Shown here piece by piece: positions 10,165-22,922 of a DNA stretch of 64,000 nucleotides. Below the pieces are notes generated by a model. It searched no databases and was not told the origin of the DNA. It saw only the letters and a list, made by a program, of their open reading frames with translations. The position numbers and the translations under genes are program-made. The DNA lies in contig MU119285.1 in the NCBI GenBank assembly GCA_014904845.1, positions 1 through 64,000 on the forward strand. Reading direction: 5' to 3'. Numbering within the stretch: position 1 is the first letter of the stretch; each line of letters opens with the position of its first letter. Source of the stretch: Acephala macrosclerotiorum. Its lineage: Eukaryota > Ascomycota > Leotiomycetes > Helotiales > Mollisiaceae.

Positions 10165-12309
10165 TAGATGCACCCTAAGCTTTCACGTTTCTTTCGTGGC
10201 GAAAACAACTGGCTACCTCGGGGCTCTACGTTCGCGAAATTCTTATAGATCGTCGCGGTCTCCGTACTGCTCAAGTTACCAGTGAGTGCTTGCTGAAGTA
10301 ATAATTTACAGGGATCCCGGTGGGCCGTTGGCAGATTGTTTGCCGGTGGAACACGAGTGCGGCTGGACTTGGCAACGAGGAGTTCTTGACAACAACTCCC
10401 GGGTTTCTGATAAGGGATCTAAACCTCGCACCAATTTTGGTTCTTTCGAACTTTGGAAACTAAGACTGAATCTGTTAGAAACGTGCCAATGCGTGGAAGA
10501 GTTTTGCATCCCTCCTCATCCTTCCAAACCGAGCATGCCTGGTCTTGAACTTGGGCTTTGCAACACTCTCAAGTTCGGAGAGATGGTGATTTTATATCCT
10601 CGCTTAGATTTATGTGAATTATGTGAGAGACTTGAGAGGGAGACAAGGAGAAGTGTATGGATCAGTCACATATTCAAATTGAGTGATCCACCTCGTCTCA
10701 AACTCGAAATCAGAAAGAATGTTCGTTCGACCTAGCATTTTCTGCGAATCAGGTTCACTGTCCTTCCCTCCCAGACTACGAATACCTCATTTACCTCTGC
10801 TTCTTTCTTTTCTAAAGACTATTTCGATCGCTTCATCAAGACATGTCCTAGGTGGTGGGGTTGAGGCAGAGAGCTGAACTGCGTAAATTAGTCCAAGGAT
10901 GGTATGAAGTTTATCTGTCTCTATCTCTGTATTTTCACAGGATTTCCTACACGCATATTCAAAAGTTCCGTTCCATCACTGTGAATTTTTATTTTTTATT
11001 TTTATTTTTATTTTATTTTTTATTTTTTTATTTTTTTGGGCCATTTGCTGCCTATTGCGCATGGAATCGTTAGTGGGCTCTTTGAACCCCAATAAGAGGA
11101 TCATGAGACATATAATTAATGTACGAACAAAGTACTATCACAGATACTGGAAAACTTCTTGTTCGCGGGTTCGTTACTTGCTCTGTAGTGAAAGATAACG
11201 CTGCCAGTTCGAACTTTGTATGAGTGCGTAGAGATTTGCATGAGGAGCTAGCTGTGATTTACACCCTAAGCCAAGCTTTTTGCTTGCGCTTTTCCCTGAT
11301 CTAATGCAATGGAAACAGAGACCTAATATATAGATAAATTCTGGTACAAATCCACAAAGTCTCGAGTTGCAAGGATGAGTGTCGGTCATGATCGAAACCT
11401 CGAAAATGTTGAGAAGGCCGGATGAGGTGTGAGGTAGAGCGAGGGGATTGGGGGCGAGGGGTGAAGTACAATTCCTGATGCACATGTCCTTCGAGAAGGG
11501 AAGTATTCAATCCAAATATTGTTGAGAGAATTGAAGGCAATTGTAGCGTCAGTTCAAGGCATGGAATTTACCTGCAAACCATGTAAATGTTAAGTCTTTG
11601 CCTCGCCCCTTTCCATTTCTCGGCTATTTCTTCCCTGCACCTCGCAACATCAATGTACACAACTTCAACCTGAAAACCATGACATAGCTCTATAATCATC
11701 AGAACAAAATGGGTTTTTCTTTCCCCGATATTTAGGATGCACCACCTTTCTCAGAAAGAATGACCGACTGCTTTTGTACCCCGCACCTGCAGACGAATTG
11801 CCCCTAATATGTTCGGCGTTAAGTTACAGGCTCTTTCGCCCGAAGATTTGGCGCTGGGACCACCAAGTACGTGGCAGATCGACCCCTGAGTGGGTTTTGA
11901 CCAACTGAGCTGAAGCCTGAAACAAAAGATTGTTGGGTGTCGCGATCAGTTCGGATGATTTTCGACCCACCTCCCCATTATAAATGTGGCGGTTCATGCC
12001 CCTTTCGAGCGTGTTTGCGTCCGCGACCCCTCTCTTCTTGTTTTGAAACATTTCCATCAAACCGGCGTCCTTTCCGTCTTGATATATTAAAATTTGATGT
12101 TCCTTGCTTAGGAAAGCTTCGCTATGCAGGAAGCATCATCTGTGCGGAGCGGTATCCTGATCTGAGAACTCCAGCGGCCTACATAAAGGCATCGCAACCA
12201 TGGCGAGTAAACCAGACAAAGCAAGTCTTATCCATTCATTTCTCTTCTGTCTTTACTTTCAAAGCACACATTCATTCTGCGATCTGTGATCTGCGTACCT
12301 TCTTTCAAG
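10165..12309. other. No supported gene (2.1 kb)
   Basis: A 149-codon frame at 10286-10735 begins with GTG and shows no recognised domain. The last 120 bases before 12310 include a pyrimidine-rich stretch that is probably the promoter and leader of the Ser/Thr-rich gene. Confidence 0.45.
10985..11038. repeat. T-rich (TTTTA)n-like tract
   Basis: About 54 bases of T runs separated by single A residues, a simple-sequence tract with no coding role seen. Confidence 0.7.
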
Positions 12310-14527
12310 ATGCTTCCCCACGTCGTCCTCGCGTCGCTCCTTACCGTTGCCGCCGCAACAAACATCAATAGCATCGTATCGTCCAGTTCCAAGTCAACTT
12401 ACAAGTCCAAGTCCACAAGTCTCGCGGACCTGATTGGGACTTTGACAGCAACTCCTACGGGCAGTGCCGCAGTGGGCGTCGAGTAAGTCGCCTCAGGACA
12501 TGTGATACAGGTATGCTAACTTCGGTAGCTCAAGTGCGTCTTCTATATCTGCATCGGGCCAGACAACCCTCACCGTCTACGCAACATCCATACATACTAT
12601 CACTTCTTGCGCTGCGTCGATCACCAACTGCCCCGCTCGTGCTTCAGAGTCCACCAGTGAAACAGTAGTCACCGACACTGTAAGTCTCAGGTTCCCCAGG
12701 CAATTATTCCTATCCAAGCGGCCTCTTCAGCATTGCGAAGTGGCATACTTCAGATGCAAGCGAATGTTGATCCTCAGCGGACATGAGAATACTTGGTAGA
12801 CTTCGTGAAGACATGTGCTGATATCAAGACTAGATCGAGATTTACACGACGGTTTGTCCTGTCGCCGAAGCCGAGAGTGCGAGCTCAAAGATTCTCTCGA
12901 GCTACACATCATCTGTTGCATCTGCTGCATCGGCTTCTTCAGCCTCCTTGGTTGCTGGCTTTGCCGTAACCTCGACTTCATCGCTCTCCTCCTCTACAGG
13001 TGTTCCATCATCGAATGGTACGTCTCCTCCTGTGAATGGAACGTCCCCGGAATCCGCGGGACCTTCGCCCTCCGTGGATGGGACGTCTCCTCCCTTAAAT
13101 AGCACAACCCCTCCGTTCAATGGAACTTTAGGGTTGGACGGAGCTTCCCCTTCGTTGAATGGTACGTCTCTACCCGTGAACGGAACATCCCTGGCTCTGA
13201 ATGGCGCATCTCCCACTTCAAGTAATTCAAGCACTTCTGCTAGCCTCAGAGAAACTACACTCGTCGTCTATGCAACATCCATCCACACAATAACCTCATG
13301 CGCCGCTTCAGTTACCAACTGCCCAGCTCGCTCTTCTACAGTTGAGCTGGTAATTACGGACACTATTGAAGTCTACACCACTGTTTGCCCAGTTGCGGAG
13401 GCAGAAAGTGCAAGCTCAAAGATTCTTTCAAGCTACACCTCTTCCATAGCTCGCGTTGCTTCAGCTGCATCATCACTCGCCAGTGCATCAAGCACGAGTA
13501 CAGCTGCTGGGGTGGCTATCACATCTGCTGAATCTGAGGTTATTACTACTGTTGTGATTGAAGAAAGCACAACCGTCTGCCCTGTCACTCTGACACACGT
13601 TTCGGGAGGATCCACTAGCATGCAGACTAGCACCATCACCAACTCTGGGAATGCCGGTGCCTCGATCTCAACAATTGCCCACGTTATTGGTGGAACGACT
13701 TCACTCGAGACCAGCAGCACATTATCAACCATCAGCATGACCTCCACCATCCTCTCCACCATCACCAAAACCGCAGCTGGCAAAGCTTCCGTCACCTCGG
13801 GATTAGCTACTCTTCAGATGATCACCGGCATTTCATCGGCCGCCGGCGAACTAACGAGCCAGTTGACAACGGTCTTGCAAGCATCTACCGTCTACACAAC
13901 TTTTGTCTCCACAATCACCTCTTGTGCCGCCTCGGTTACCAACTGCCCAGCCCGCTCAACTGTTCTGTCAACAGTCTCCAGCGCTCTTTCCACTACCCTG
14001 GTCGCCATCGAGACCAGTGTCGCGGTCCCCGTTTCCGGAAAGGCCTCTTCGGGAGACGAATCTGGTTCATCTGGATCTATCGTGACTATTCCCCAATCCG
14101 CATCCTCTACTTCGGCAGTCGCTGGACTCGCCGGAGTTGCTTCTGAATCCGCAGGAGTTGCCAGCTGTGCCCCAGTCACCGTCACAATCGCGCTCTCAAC
14201 CGTCACCGTGGTACGTATACCCTCACGCGAAGCCCCGCAAAAGAATTTCCACTGACCTGAAAATAGACCGAGACAGCCGCTGCTTCTGGAATTAGATCTA
14301 GCAAAATCTCCTCAGCCGCAGGTCAAAACTTCGCTGTTGAAGCGTCTGAAACAACTATTCTCAGCACGCAGACTGCTCTTCCAGTCCTCTCATCCGCTGT
14401 CCCATTTGGGAATGTAACAGTTCCTTCGTCGAAGAAGAAGTGCGCTTCTGTCTTCCCGTCTAGTGGGTTCATTACCAGAGGGAGGATGACTGGTACTGCA
14501 CCATTTGCTAGAGCTACTGGGCATTAA
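12310..14527 (+). CDS. Secreted Ser/Thr-rich repeat protein, four exons
   Basis: Exons 12310-12482, 12529-12679, 12834-14210 and 14267-14527 join in frame to 653 residues; all three introns are GT-AG. The start follows a pyrimidine-rich leader and gives a signal peptide (MLPHVVLASLLTVAAA). A module of about 65 residues with four conserved cysteines occurs twice (about residues 70-135 and 249-313; motifs YATSIHTITSCAAS, CPAR, YTTVCPVAEAESASSKILSS). A third partial copy is at about 460-483. Between the first two copies lie repeats of NGTSPP/LNGTS type (about 169-238) with many potential N-glycosylation sites. The C-terminus is hydrophilic, with no GPI signal visible. It is probably a cell-wall or secreted adhesin-like protein of unknown function. 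Long antisense frames over it are composition artefacts. Confidence 0.8.
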
Positions 14528-15341
14528 GTGTTTGGCTCGCAAATGGCACCAGTTATAATATTTTCTATGCTAGGCATACCCGTGTCTAGGGCTTGTCTGG
14601 AGCGATGATGTCGCCAGCTCCAGATGAAGAGGTGCCTAAACGTGGAAAACTTTTAGAGCTGCCTGCCTTGAGACTTTATGGCGAAGATGGCATGTGAAGG
14701 ATGTTTTGTCTTGCATACTTTTGCCCCTTTTTCATGTACATTGTTATGAAATGACTGTTATGTCACTAGAATTTCTGCGCTTCCCAATTATCAGCGCTCA
14801 TTCACCACCTTTGAACGAGTCATCTTATTTGCAAACATCTTTTGACTGCAGTCTCTAACCAAGAGCAGCGCAATGTATAGACGCTCGTTTTCGGGCTTAT
14901 CTCTTGGCCTCATAGTTTTTCGACCTTCCTCGCTGACTAGGCATTGTACGAGTGCTATAGTGTGAAATTCCTTAGGATGGTCAATGGTATCGAAGGCTGC
15001 ACACCCCGTCCCAGGGCGGGAACTTGCATCTCTCATTTCACGATGTCGGTCTTTGGATTCGTTGATCGAAAGACGTGCACGGGAGATCAGGTACTTAATT
15101 GGATTGATCCCTGCCAAATTACGGTAAGAATTGCCTCCCGGAGTATTCTCGATAGTTTTCTTCTCATTTCAGCAGGTCGCAGTCGCAGCCGAGGAGCTCA
15201 ACCGGATTGCCTTCCGCTTGTTCCATGGCTTATTTGCCCAGCCTGGCTCAGTATTGCCCGATTGCAGCTCAAGCTGAAGTAGAAACAGCTTGGTTCTAAC
15301 GGAAATAAAAATAGAAAATGCTCATATTATTACTCTCGTCC
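14528..15341. other. 3' region, nothing else recognised
   Basis: Overlapping short frames on both strands (14791-15117 minus, 14944-15282 plus) have no recognisable features. The first 200 bases probably contain the 3' UTR of the Ser/Thr-rich gene. Confidence 0.4.
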
Positions 15342-15742
15342 AAGCTCGGCTTTAATACCGGATCGCAAAAATCGTTTAAAATTGCGATTCTTATTGCCAA
15401 TTTATGCGATTGTTTAAGGGTTTTATCCCTATAAGTTTAACGGGTAGCTGCTTAAAAACTAGAAGTTATACGCTAAAAAAAAATTTAGTAATTAATTTAC
15501 AGTATTACAATTGCAAAAATTAAAAAATCAAAAAATCAAAAAATTAAAAAATAATAATTTTCAATTTTAAATATTTTATATATTTATTTAATTCAAATTA
15601 TAAAAATTATTAATATTTATTAATATTAAGTTCAAAATTTGTAAAGAATGATAAAATAGAAAAATAATATAATTTTAAATAAAAATAAATAAAAAATCGC
15701 GATTTTAAACGATTCTTGCGATCTGGTATTAAAGCCGAGCTT
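15342..15742. mobile_element. 401-bp TIR element (MITE-like)
   Basis: Positions 15342-15388 and the reverse complement of 15696-15742 match over 47 bases with three transition mismatches; each arm starts AAGCTCGGCTTTAATACC. The interior is A/T-dominated and non-coding. The TIR sequence is unrelated to that of the 5556-6005 element, so this is a second family. No clear target-site duplication is seen at the ends as defined. Confidence 0.78.
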
Positions 15743-15993
15743 ACTGAGTCTCGTCTAGGACTATCTGCTATGAATTCGGTGAGCATTGCGGAGGAATTCA
15801 AATTCGTTGTCTAATTATCGCGAAGGCCACATATACCGCATCTGCCGCTTTTTCAGGGCGTGTTTAAGACAAGGCGTTGATTGTGGAGAGTGAATCTGTC
15901 CTGACCCTTCTTTTTCATGTAGAGTTGGAGGCAATCAAGCCTGAGCAGGTGCTATTACACGTCATTCCAACCGACAATACAGCGAAGAGCCAA

Positions 15994-17530
15994 TTAATAT
16001 ACAGGAAGTTTGGAAGAATCGAAGTCATGGATCCAAGTATCAATAAGAACCTGATCGTAAGCACAATCCATGGTTCCATTCCCAGCCCACGGTGGCCTCA
16101 AGGGCCAAGCACGGGTCTGAGCATTCTCTCTAACCTTATCCCCAGCGAGGTGAGTAGCGTTGGCTGTAGCTGGCGTAACACCATTCTCACCCCAATCAAT
16201 CAAAACCCCTAAATTTGTCTGTGGAGATGGTCCGTTGAGCTCATAAGCATTAGGCTCACAGTGTTGAGCTCCAGGAACAAGGTATAGACGATACCAATCG
16301 CCAAGCGCCTCCGTGGACGCACTGAAAGTCAGATTTCCGTACATGATTTGACTCACGGATTCGTGGTAGCGGACTGAGGAAGCTGTCGGAATGCTGAAGT
16401 CTGATTCTCCATGAAAATGTAGGATTTTGCCGCCCGAGGCGTGATATTGAGTAAGGTCGAGCCAGGTCATTTGGAGAGTATCTTCGTACTTTTGCTATCC
16501 CTCGATTATCCAATCCTTGAGGGTGCTGTACGTTACGCCGTCCAGATCGGGGAGAGTTGAAGTGTTGAAAAGTTGCAAATATCGGGTAACGAACTCAGAT
16601 CCGAAGGAGTTAATGGAGAGTCCCCATTCGTCGGAAGTTGTATTGTGCGAGGTATAGCTATCAACGAAGGTGGAGGAGGGCTGGTAAGAAAAGTACACGC
16701 GCTTCTCATCAGTGTCTTTGAGGTCGTCGATGATTGTATTGGTGACGTCTACAGCCTCGGTTGTGACGGTGCCATTCTGTTCGGGCCAGGCCGAAGCTAG
16801 AGGGAAACTCAAGTATTCTGGAGTTGCTGGACAGTGATAGGACGTGCCGACGATAGGAGGTGTTGAATTGTAGTTTGCACAAATTCGTACGTGCAACAAC
16901 TCCGTCGGTGAGACCGTCTAATGGGTCGCAAAAGGCGAGGGTCTCATTAAGGATCTTTTGCAGTTCGTATGCCGGAGGGTAGTACCCGAGAGTTTGCTGT
17001 ACGATATTTGAGTATAAATGCTGCATTTGTTGGAAGGAAAAGCGGAAAGCAGGGGCGCCGGTGATGACACCATCGAAGTCTGAAGTGTTGAACTTGACTC
17101 CATCCATCACGACCACCCTCCGAGCATCCTTGGTAGTAAAAGTATAGCTTGCTCTTATCCATCGTGTTGAAGAAACTTTGGCTAAAGAGCTGACTGAGAA
17201 AAGTGAGCTCATGGATGGCCTGGTATCTGAACATGAATAACGATTCCAGGTTGACTGTTCTATTCTGGATGATATAGACAGAATCGAAATTGTGTGAGAA
17301 GCCCCCAAAGCCACCGTCGGTAGTGAAAGGTGAAGGTCGGGGCAAACGAGGGGCTGAAAATTTTTGGCTGTTCCCAACAGTGCCTGCAGAACCTTGGGAC
17401 GAACACACAGGGATATTGTTAGCTTCGGGTCCAAAATTTCATGGCCAAACAAGCAGATTCGGTAGACGTCTATTCCGACGATTTCTAGGTTGAAATATGG
17501 AGTAACTGAAGGTGGAGGTGGACGTCAAGC
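15994..17530 (-). pseudogene. Tannase/feruloyl esterase family, broken
   Basis: Conserved blocks are spread over three frames: APRLPRPSPFTTDGGFGG and YFYYQGCSEGGRDG (the CS-x-GG nucleophile region), then FDGVITGAPAFRFSFQQM and DPLDGLTDGV, then SYHCPATPEY, and finally ILHFHGESDFSIP and VPGAQHC, the latter carrying the catalytic Asp/His neighbourhood. The C-terminal 158 codons remain open to the natural stop. At least two frameshifts (near 17090 and 16850) and a TAG at about 16495 (probably from CAG) break the gene, and the N-terminal part is shifted again near 17430. Intact family members are secreted and cleave ester bonds of gallate or ferulate in plant tissue. No complete signal peptide was found. 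Confidence 0.8.
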
Positions 17531-18062
17531 TTGCTCAGCCTGCATTAGCGGAGAGCGGGGTAGCGCGGGGCAGTGTGGGACAGCAGAGGGGCGCTGTGGG
17601 GATGGCCTTCATTGTCAACGGAATCTGCAGCTTGATGTTTTAACACAATACCACCGCCTTTGGCTTTCATTCATTTCCTTCCATAATTCCCTAAATTCCC
17701 TCGGCGCTCAAACAAACTCTCAAATTTGCAAGTGCTTAATATTAACAGATCTCGAAGACTACCGTACTAAATACATATCTACAATGCGGCGTACCATTCA
17801 ATTCACCTGACGCTTCGTTCGACGCGTGATTCTAACACAAAGCATGTTTATCGCTTGCCAGAATACCTGCGAATCATTCATGAAAATGAGTAATATGTTT
17901 GGAATTCCAGTCACCACACCTAGCTCCGTGTTATTTAAGCTCCGGTTCTAATCTTCTGCCTGGTTTTTGTTTACTCTTTACCAACCAACCATTTAAAAGA
18001 AGATACCAAGCCTGAAGCATCTTGCTTACAACATAACTCAAACCCAAATCTTATTAGAAAAT
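17531..18062. other. Spacer and probable promoter of the CYSTM-like gene
   Basis: No coding evidence. The last 100 bases are rich in A and C and free of ATG, which suits a 5' UTR. Confidence 0.4.
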
Positions 18063-18404
18063 ATGTTTCCCACCAAGCCACAGGAGAGCTACTCTCAGCC
18101 AGGTTACAAGCTCCAGGAGATCCCACTTCAAACACCAGGACAACAGGTGGTATGTACCTTAATTCAAAGCTGAACATGACGACGATGACTAACGGATAGC
18201 AGGCGGAACAACAGAAAGAGCAACCGACCATGCGTGGCGGTGATGGTGGCTGCTTCAAGGCTTGCATGGCATGCCTATGCTGCTGCTTCGTGGCAGAAGA
18301 GGGCGTTGATACTTGTATCAATTGTGGCGGTAGGCTACAACTATGCATCACGAACACAGGATCGTGTAGCTAACACAGTGGTAGATTGCTTGGAAGGCGT
18401 ATAA
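18063..18404 (+). CDS. Small CYSTM-like cysteine-rich protein
   Basis: Exon 1 (18063-18149) encodes a Pro/Gln-rich start (MFPTKPQESYSQPGYKLQE). A GTATGT donor at 18150, a CTAAC branch at about 18189 and tandem acceptors (AGCAG, ending 18199 or 18202) lead to exon 2 with MRGGDGGCFKACMACLCCCF. The Pro/Gln-rich head followed by a Cys-stuffed hydrophobic tail is the layout of CYSTM proteins, small membrane-associated stress-tolerance proteins. The 3' end has two readings: read through to TAA at 18371-18373, or splice a second intron (donor 18330, GCTAAC branch, acceptor 18378) and end at 18402-18404. The second fits fungal introns better. The gene is intact although its neighbours on both sides are broken. 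Confidence 0.65.
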
Positions 18405-18952
18405 GTTGCTCTTCGACAAAGTAACATTCGTATTCCTCAGCCCCTACACATGGGGACGTTGAAGTTGGTGTGAACGTTCGAGACTCTTTTTCGAAAATGC
18501 ATGGGATTGAAAGCAAAGCGGGACTGCCACTCACATGGAGACCTGGCGGTAGTGCCTGATATGAAACAGTTGTTGTAGAGTGAACGCATGAAAATTTGGT
18601 ACAATTATTCTCCTGTAAAGGCCAACCAGTGATTCATGGCCCACTATCCACTCAAGCGCCTCGAACCGAGAGTCACGATATTCTATGCTATTGTAAGCCC
18701 TTTTCTAAGCGAGATGCGATGATGCCGCAAGCGAATGCGTCCCTTTGAACATGGGAGATGTACGGTATAAGGTAGTAAAGTACACTAACTGTATTCTCCT
18801 CTTCGGTTTTAAATTGTAATTGCAAAACTGAATGCTCCCGCCAATCATGGTGGTTATAATTCTTGTTCAAAATCTAATCTACATTCATCCCAATCGCCTT
18901 CAAACAACATCTCCCTGACAACTCGCTTAACGAGGCAGCTTGACACGAGTCA
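18405..18952. other. Intergenic, nothing recognised
   Basis: Includes the probable 3' UTR of the CYSTM-like gene and the trailing end of the GH106-like relic; no domain is seen in either strand. Confidence 0.4.
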
Positions 18953-21525
18953 TCAATGACACCACCATAGGTTCTTGAAGCCCAATGGGATATAATCAGT
19001 GTCTTCATAGAAAGCAGCGTTTGTTAGCGCAAGTGACACATGTGCTGTGAGAGTACTGTTCATTCTTGCTTTCACAGCATTAAATAGAGTAGAGGAAACT
19101 TCCATGCGAATCGTATTCAAACCTTGCCACAGATACTGCGTTATGTCTGCTCTTGGATCGGCGAGATCAATTGGTGGAAGTAGTTGGTTATCAACCAAAA
19201 CACGTATCGTGTTGAAATAGGTCCAAAGCTGATGACTGCGGCTACTTCTGATGGAGAGCGAGAAAAGTTAAATGATGAGGTGCAAATCCCGATACCGCTT
19301 ATCTGCTGTAACCCTGGGATCTCGGTCCAAGGCTTCAAGGTGTCTAAGATTCCGACGTCTATAGGGCCGATGTCATTGGCAGTGGAAGATGCATTGGCCG
19401 AGGGATGATACGATAGTATGACAAGCGAGTTGTTGCTAATGTTGATTGATGGTATTGGCTGCACATCAATGGCGACTATTTGTCCATTTGAGAGACTGAC
19501 TGTTCCAGCCCCTGACGCAAGCGCGATGATTTCAGCCTCCTCATTTACTGAAAACCTAGAAATGTCTCCAAGGGTTGAAACAACATGAGTTGGTCTATTC
19601 GAAGAATTCTGGAAAGCAATGATGGCTGTTGGTTCGCCTTCAAGTCGACTGTTGTCGAAATGCCAGTTTCAGTGACGTTATACGTTATCAGAGAAGCGAT
19701 GTTCCCGGTCCAAGCATCAAAAACATAGGGCGTTGAATCAGCGACTCCCTCGAAATTGAATGTCACCAGCTTATCCGGTCCTCGATTCAAAATGAACACC
19801 ATATCCAAGCCTGCACTGACATCCCACCTCCACTGCGTATATACCCCTGAAGCCACATTCGGGGTCGAAGCTCGAGGATCAAGCATCAAGGTTTATAGCT
19901 GGTACAAGCTACTGTCCTTAGGTACCTGTACCTGTACCTGAGGGTATGTCGACAGGAGAGATTTCAGACTCTTAGAGATGAAGGATGAATTCCCGTCGGC
20001 GCCAAGTCCGTTCGTCTCAAGACTTCCGATAAATAGAATTGGTAAGCCGTTGGAAGCAAAATCATGCAGCTTCTCAGCAGCGTGGAGTGAAATTTGAGTC
20101 TGGTTGGAGAATTTGAGGGCTTTGTAGGCTGGTTGACATGAGTGTTTCATACCGATTGATGTTGCCCAATCGTTAAAGTGTTGTAGATACTCCTGATAGC
20201 CTTCATTCAACGTAGTCAGGTAGTCTCCAAGATGAACACTCTTCCCATCCTAATCATACTCTCCGTACACCCATGTCTCGTTGTACGCGGGTAATTCCTG
20301 ACCCCACTGGTTGCTGACGTTGAAAAACAAATGCAAGAACGGGATGGCACTGTATCCACGCCCAGCCTCAAACTTTTGTAAGAACCCGGAAGTCCAGAAC
20401 AGCGCAGCTTGTTCTCCGTACTGTCTTCCCAGGCTGCGGACCGTTAGATAGGACATCATGTTCAAAACTGGGAGACAAACAATATTCTCCAGCATCCTTG
20501 AACAAATCTTTTACTTCATCGTAGATGAGATGCTGATCCAGGAAGTCAGTTGTTTTCTTCGAACCAACAGCGCTGAAATGGTCTACTAACCAAGACCCAT
20601 TTCCCACGAAGTCGGTCGCATTCACGCCACAGATACAGGACCTTTGATGGCGTATCTTTCGTAAAATGCGATCAGAACGTAATGACAACCGTTTTTCGGG
20701 GAAGTCCGCTAAGGAGGCCATTTGCGACTTCGGACGTGAGGTCAATGATAGTTGACTCCTTGAGCACCGTTTCCAGAATAGGGAATCCTGAGTAAGCGCC
20801 CGTCGCAATCGTGATATTGACCAGTTCACCTGTCTCAAACTTAGTGAAATACAAGGCAAAGAACACCAAAGGATGAGAACTCACGCGACGTGATCTCATC
20901 AGCAAGGATAGCAATAAGTTTGTCTTCCCTAAATGGTTTGAGTTCCCCATAAATCTAGAGAGATACCAAAAATTAGCTGCTTTTGGAATTGCTCAGTTGA
21001 AGTTCTCCCCTTCAAGAATCGTATCATGTCCATATCTCAGCTCCATAGCCAAACCCAGAGTTCCAGGGTGGATGGTACACCTTGGCCTTGGTTGGCGCCA
21101 ACTGCGAAATCGAAATGTATTCTATTGTCTTTTGCAGCTTCCAACGCAACTTGGAACAAGTCCCGGAAAGCTGGGGTCCCAAATCCGTAAGTACTCCAGT
21201 CGGTGGGTGAGGTTGCAGCGCCCACTACATCGCCATAAGACAGATAAAACGGTACGAATCCGAGACCACCTGCTCCAACACAGGCGATGCTGGCTATGTT
21301 TTGACGTAGGGCATCCGAAGGAACACTGCTGTCAGGAAGCTTACGATTTATCAGAGAATTGAATGAGGGCTATGAGGAAATGGATACTATTTACCAGTAC
21401 CTGAATTTAGGCCGGTATTGGGAACCGGGGTCTTCAAATTCCTGGAAGATTGAACTAGTAAAGTGTGCATTGAGCACTGGAGATGACAACAGTAAGAAGA
21501 TAAAATATAAAAGCGAAGCTGGCAT
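18953..21525 (-). pseudogene. GH106-like (alpha-L-rhamnosidase-like) secreted glycosidase, broken
   Basis: A signal peptide (MPASLLYFIFLLLSSPVLNA) begins at 21525, followed by YRPKFRYW, the family start. A probable intron lies after it, but the splice does not restore frame. Downstream blocks typical of this large fungal family occur over several frames: VGAGGLGFVPFYLSYGDVVG, TPAFRDLFQVALEAA, ADFxxNGSWxVDHFSA-like, AGRGYSAIPFLHLFFNVSN, LLDPRA-like, and the C-terminal beta-sandwich LPPIDLADPRADI with EVSSTLFNAVKARM. At least five frame changes separate them, for example between VPST and PGTLGLAMELRYG near 21075. An intact homologue is about 900 residues and removes rhamnose from plant pectic or glycoside substrates. 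The family name rests on remembered block order, so the CAZy number is less certain than the decayed state. Confidence 0.62.
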
Positions 21526-22300
21526 GGTCAAAGGCGAGACATGCAGAAGTTGGCAGATGATTGAAGCTTTCGTTCGATGCCCGCGCAAGATATGAGGCCA
21601 CTCTTGCCATCGTACTTATACTCTGATCGAGATGCAGGTAAGAATTGACTTTCGTTTCTTCCGGAGGAACAAGATGCGAGGGATCCATATTCCATAGACT
21701 GAAGGAAGACCAAATTCATGAGTGCCGAAGCTTAACTTGAACAGAGGAGTTAGACAATGCATATTGTTCCATAGAGGAGCGGGGTGATGTCGGTCATGCC
21801 TCCCAATCCAGCGGCTGATCACGCCCAAGACAAGATCCACGCCAGGATAATGACATCTCGCATGCAAGATAGCCTTGATCAAGAGTATTTGGTGGACATA
21901 TTCATGTCATGAGCTTGTGAACGCAAGCAAAGGAAGTGGGCCTTGCAGGAGCAAGTACCCTCACTGCCCCCTATGTGGAGCACGACGAATCAGGAAAGGT
22001 GGATTTTAGCGAGTACGATAAACACGATAGGAACGACGAGTACGACAAGAGATGGACGCGACGAGAAAATTTGCTGCCAAAGAAGGTCGCGCATTGCCGC
22101 CCCTTTTCCCAGACAGTCTCTTGACGCTTATAATACTTTGTCGCCGCTGACTGGCGGGTGAACACTCACTCACTCCGTTATTACTTTGAGCAATCAACTC
22201 CAGGGTTCATTCTTTGAGAAGCGACAATCACCCATTCCGGTCTGGTAACGCTCTTGCCTCTCAAGAGCCCTCTTAGATTATACAGCTATGCTGACGATTT
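21526..22300. other. Intergenic, no gene seen
   Basis: Probable upstream region of the GH106-like relic. Overlapping short frames on both strands around 21940-22200 lack any recognisable feature. Confidence 0.4.
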
Positions 22301-22680
22301 GAAGTAAATTCAAATACTCGCTTTATCAATACACTTTACAATTTGTATTGCGGTAATATTATTTGTTATTAAAAGTATTACTTATATAATTTTATAAAGA
22401 ATTTATATTAATTACTTTATTCCATTCGTAATTGGATGATTTAATAAGTAATACTATTATTAGTTTTTTATATAATAATAAAAAATTAATATATTTATTA
22501 TAATTAAAAAATTTTTTTTAATATTTTTAAAAATTGTTTATAAATATATTTTATAATATAAATAAATATTATACGTTATTAAAAAAAATTTATAAATCGA
22601 TTTATTTTTTTTATTTAAAAAAATTTAATTTATTAATTAATTATTTAATAAGTTTCAAATTAATATAAAAAAATTACTGT
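22301..22680. repeat. AT-rich RIP-like island
   Basis: A/T-dominated and non-coding. It contains a short inverted pair (GTATTACTTAT near 22375 and its complement near 22450) but no long terminal inverted repeat that I can see. A GC-rich segment with the palindromic pair CTCGGC/GCCGAG at about 22720 follows immediately. Confidence 0.55.
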
Positions 22681-22922
22681 CATAGGGCGCTGTCACGTGC
22701 TACGCCGTTCGCCCCTAGCTCGGCGCTAGCCGAGCCTCAAGAGTCGAGCCGTAGCTCGATCCCTTTCCTCTTCTTTAAGTTTCAGCAATTAAACCGATTT
22801 CACTTGCTCCCTAGTCCAGTCTTTTGGCGAACCCCCCTTTACAATTACGTTTTTAATTAAAAATACGAATTTTTGACCTTGGACTTATTAGTTAAAAGAT
22901 TCTCTTCTTTACTATATACTCC

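Noticed and set aside
10286..10735. 149-codon open frame
   Set aside because: It begins with GTG, has no recognisable domain and no splice-linked extension.
12902..14206. Long minus-strand frames opposite the Ser/Thr-rich gene
   Set aside because: They arise from the biased Ser/Thr codons of the plus-strand gene, whose signal peptide and introns are consistent.
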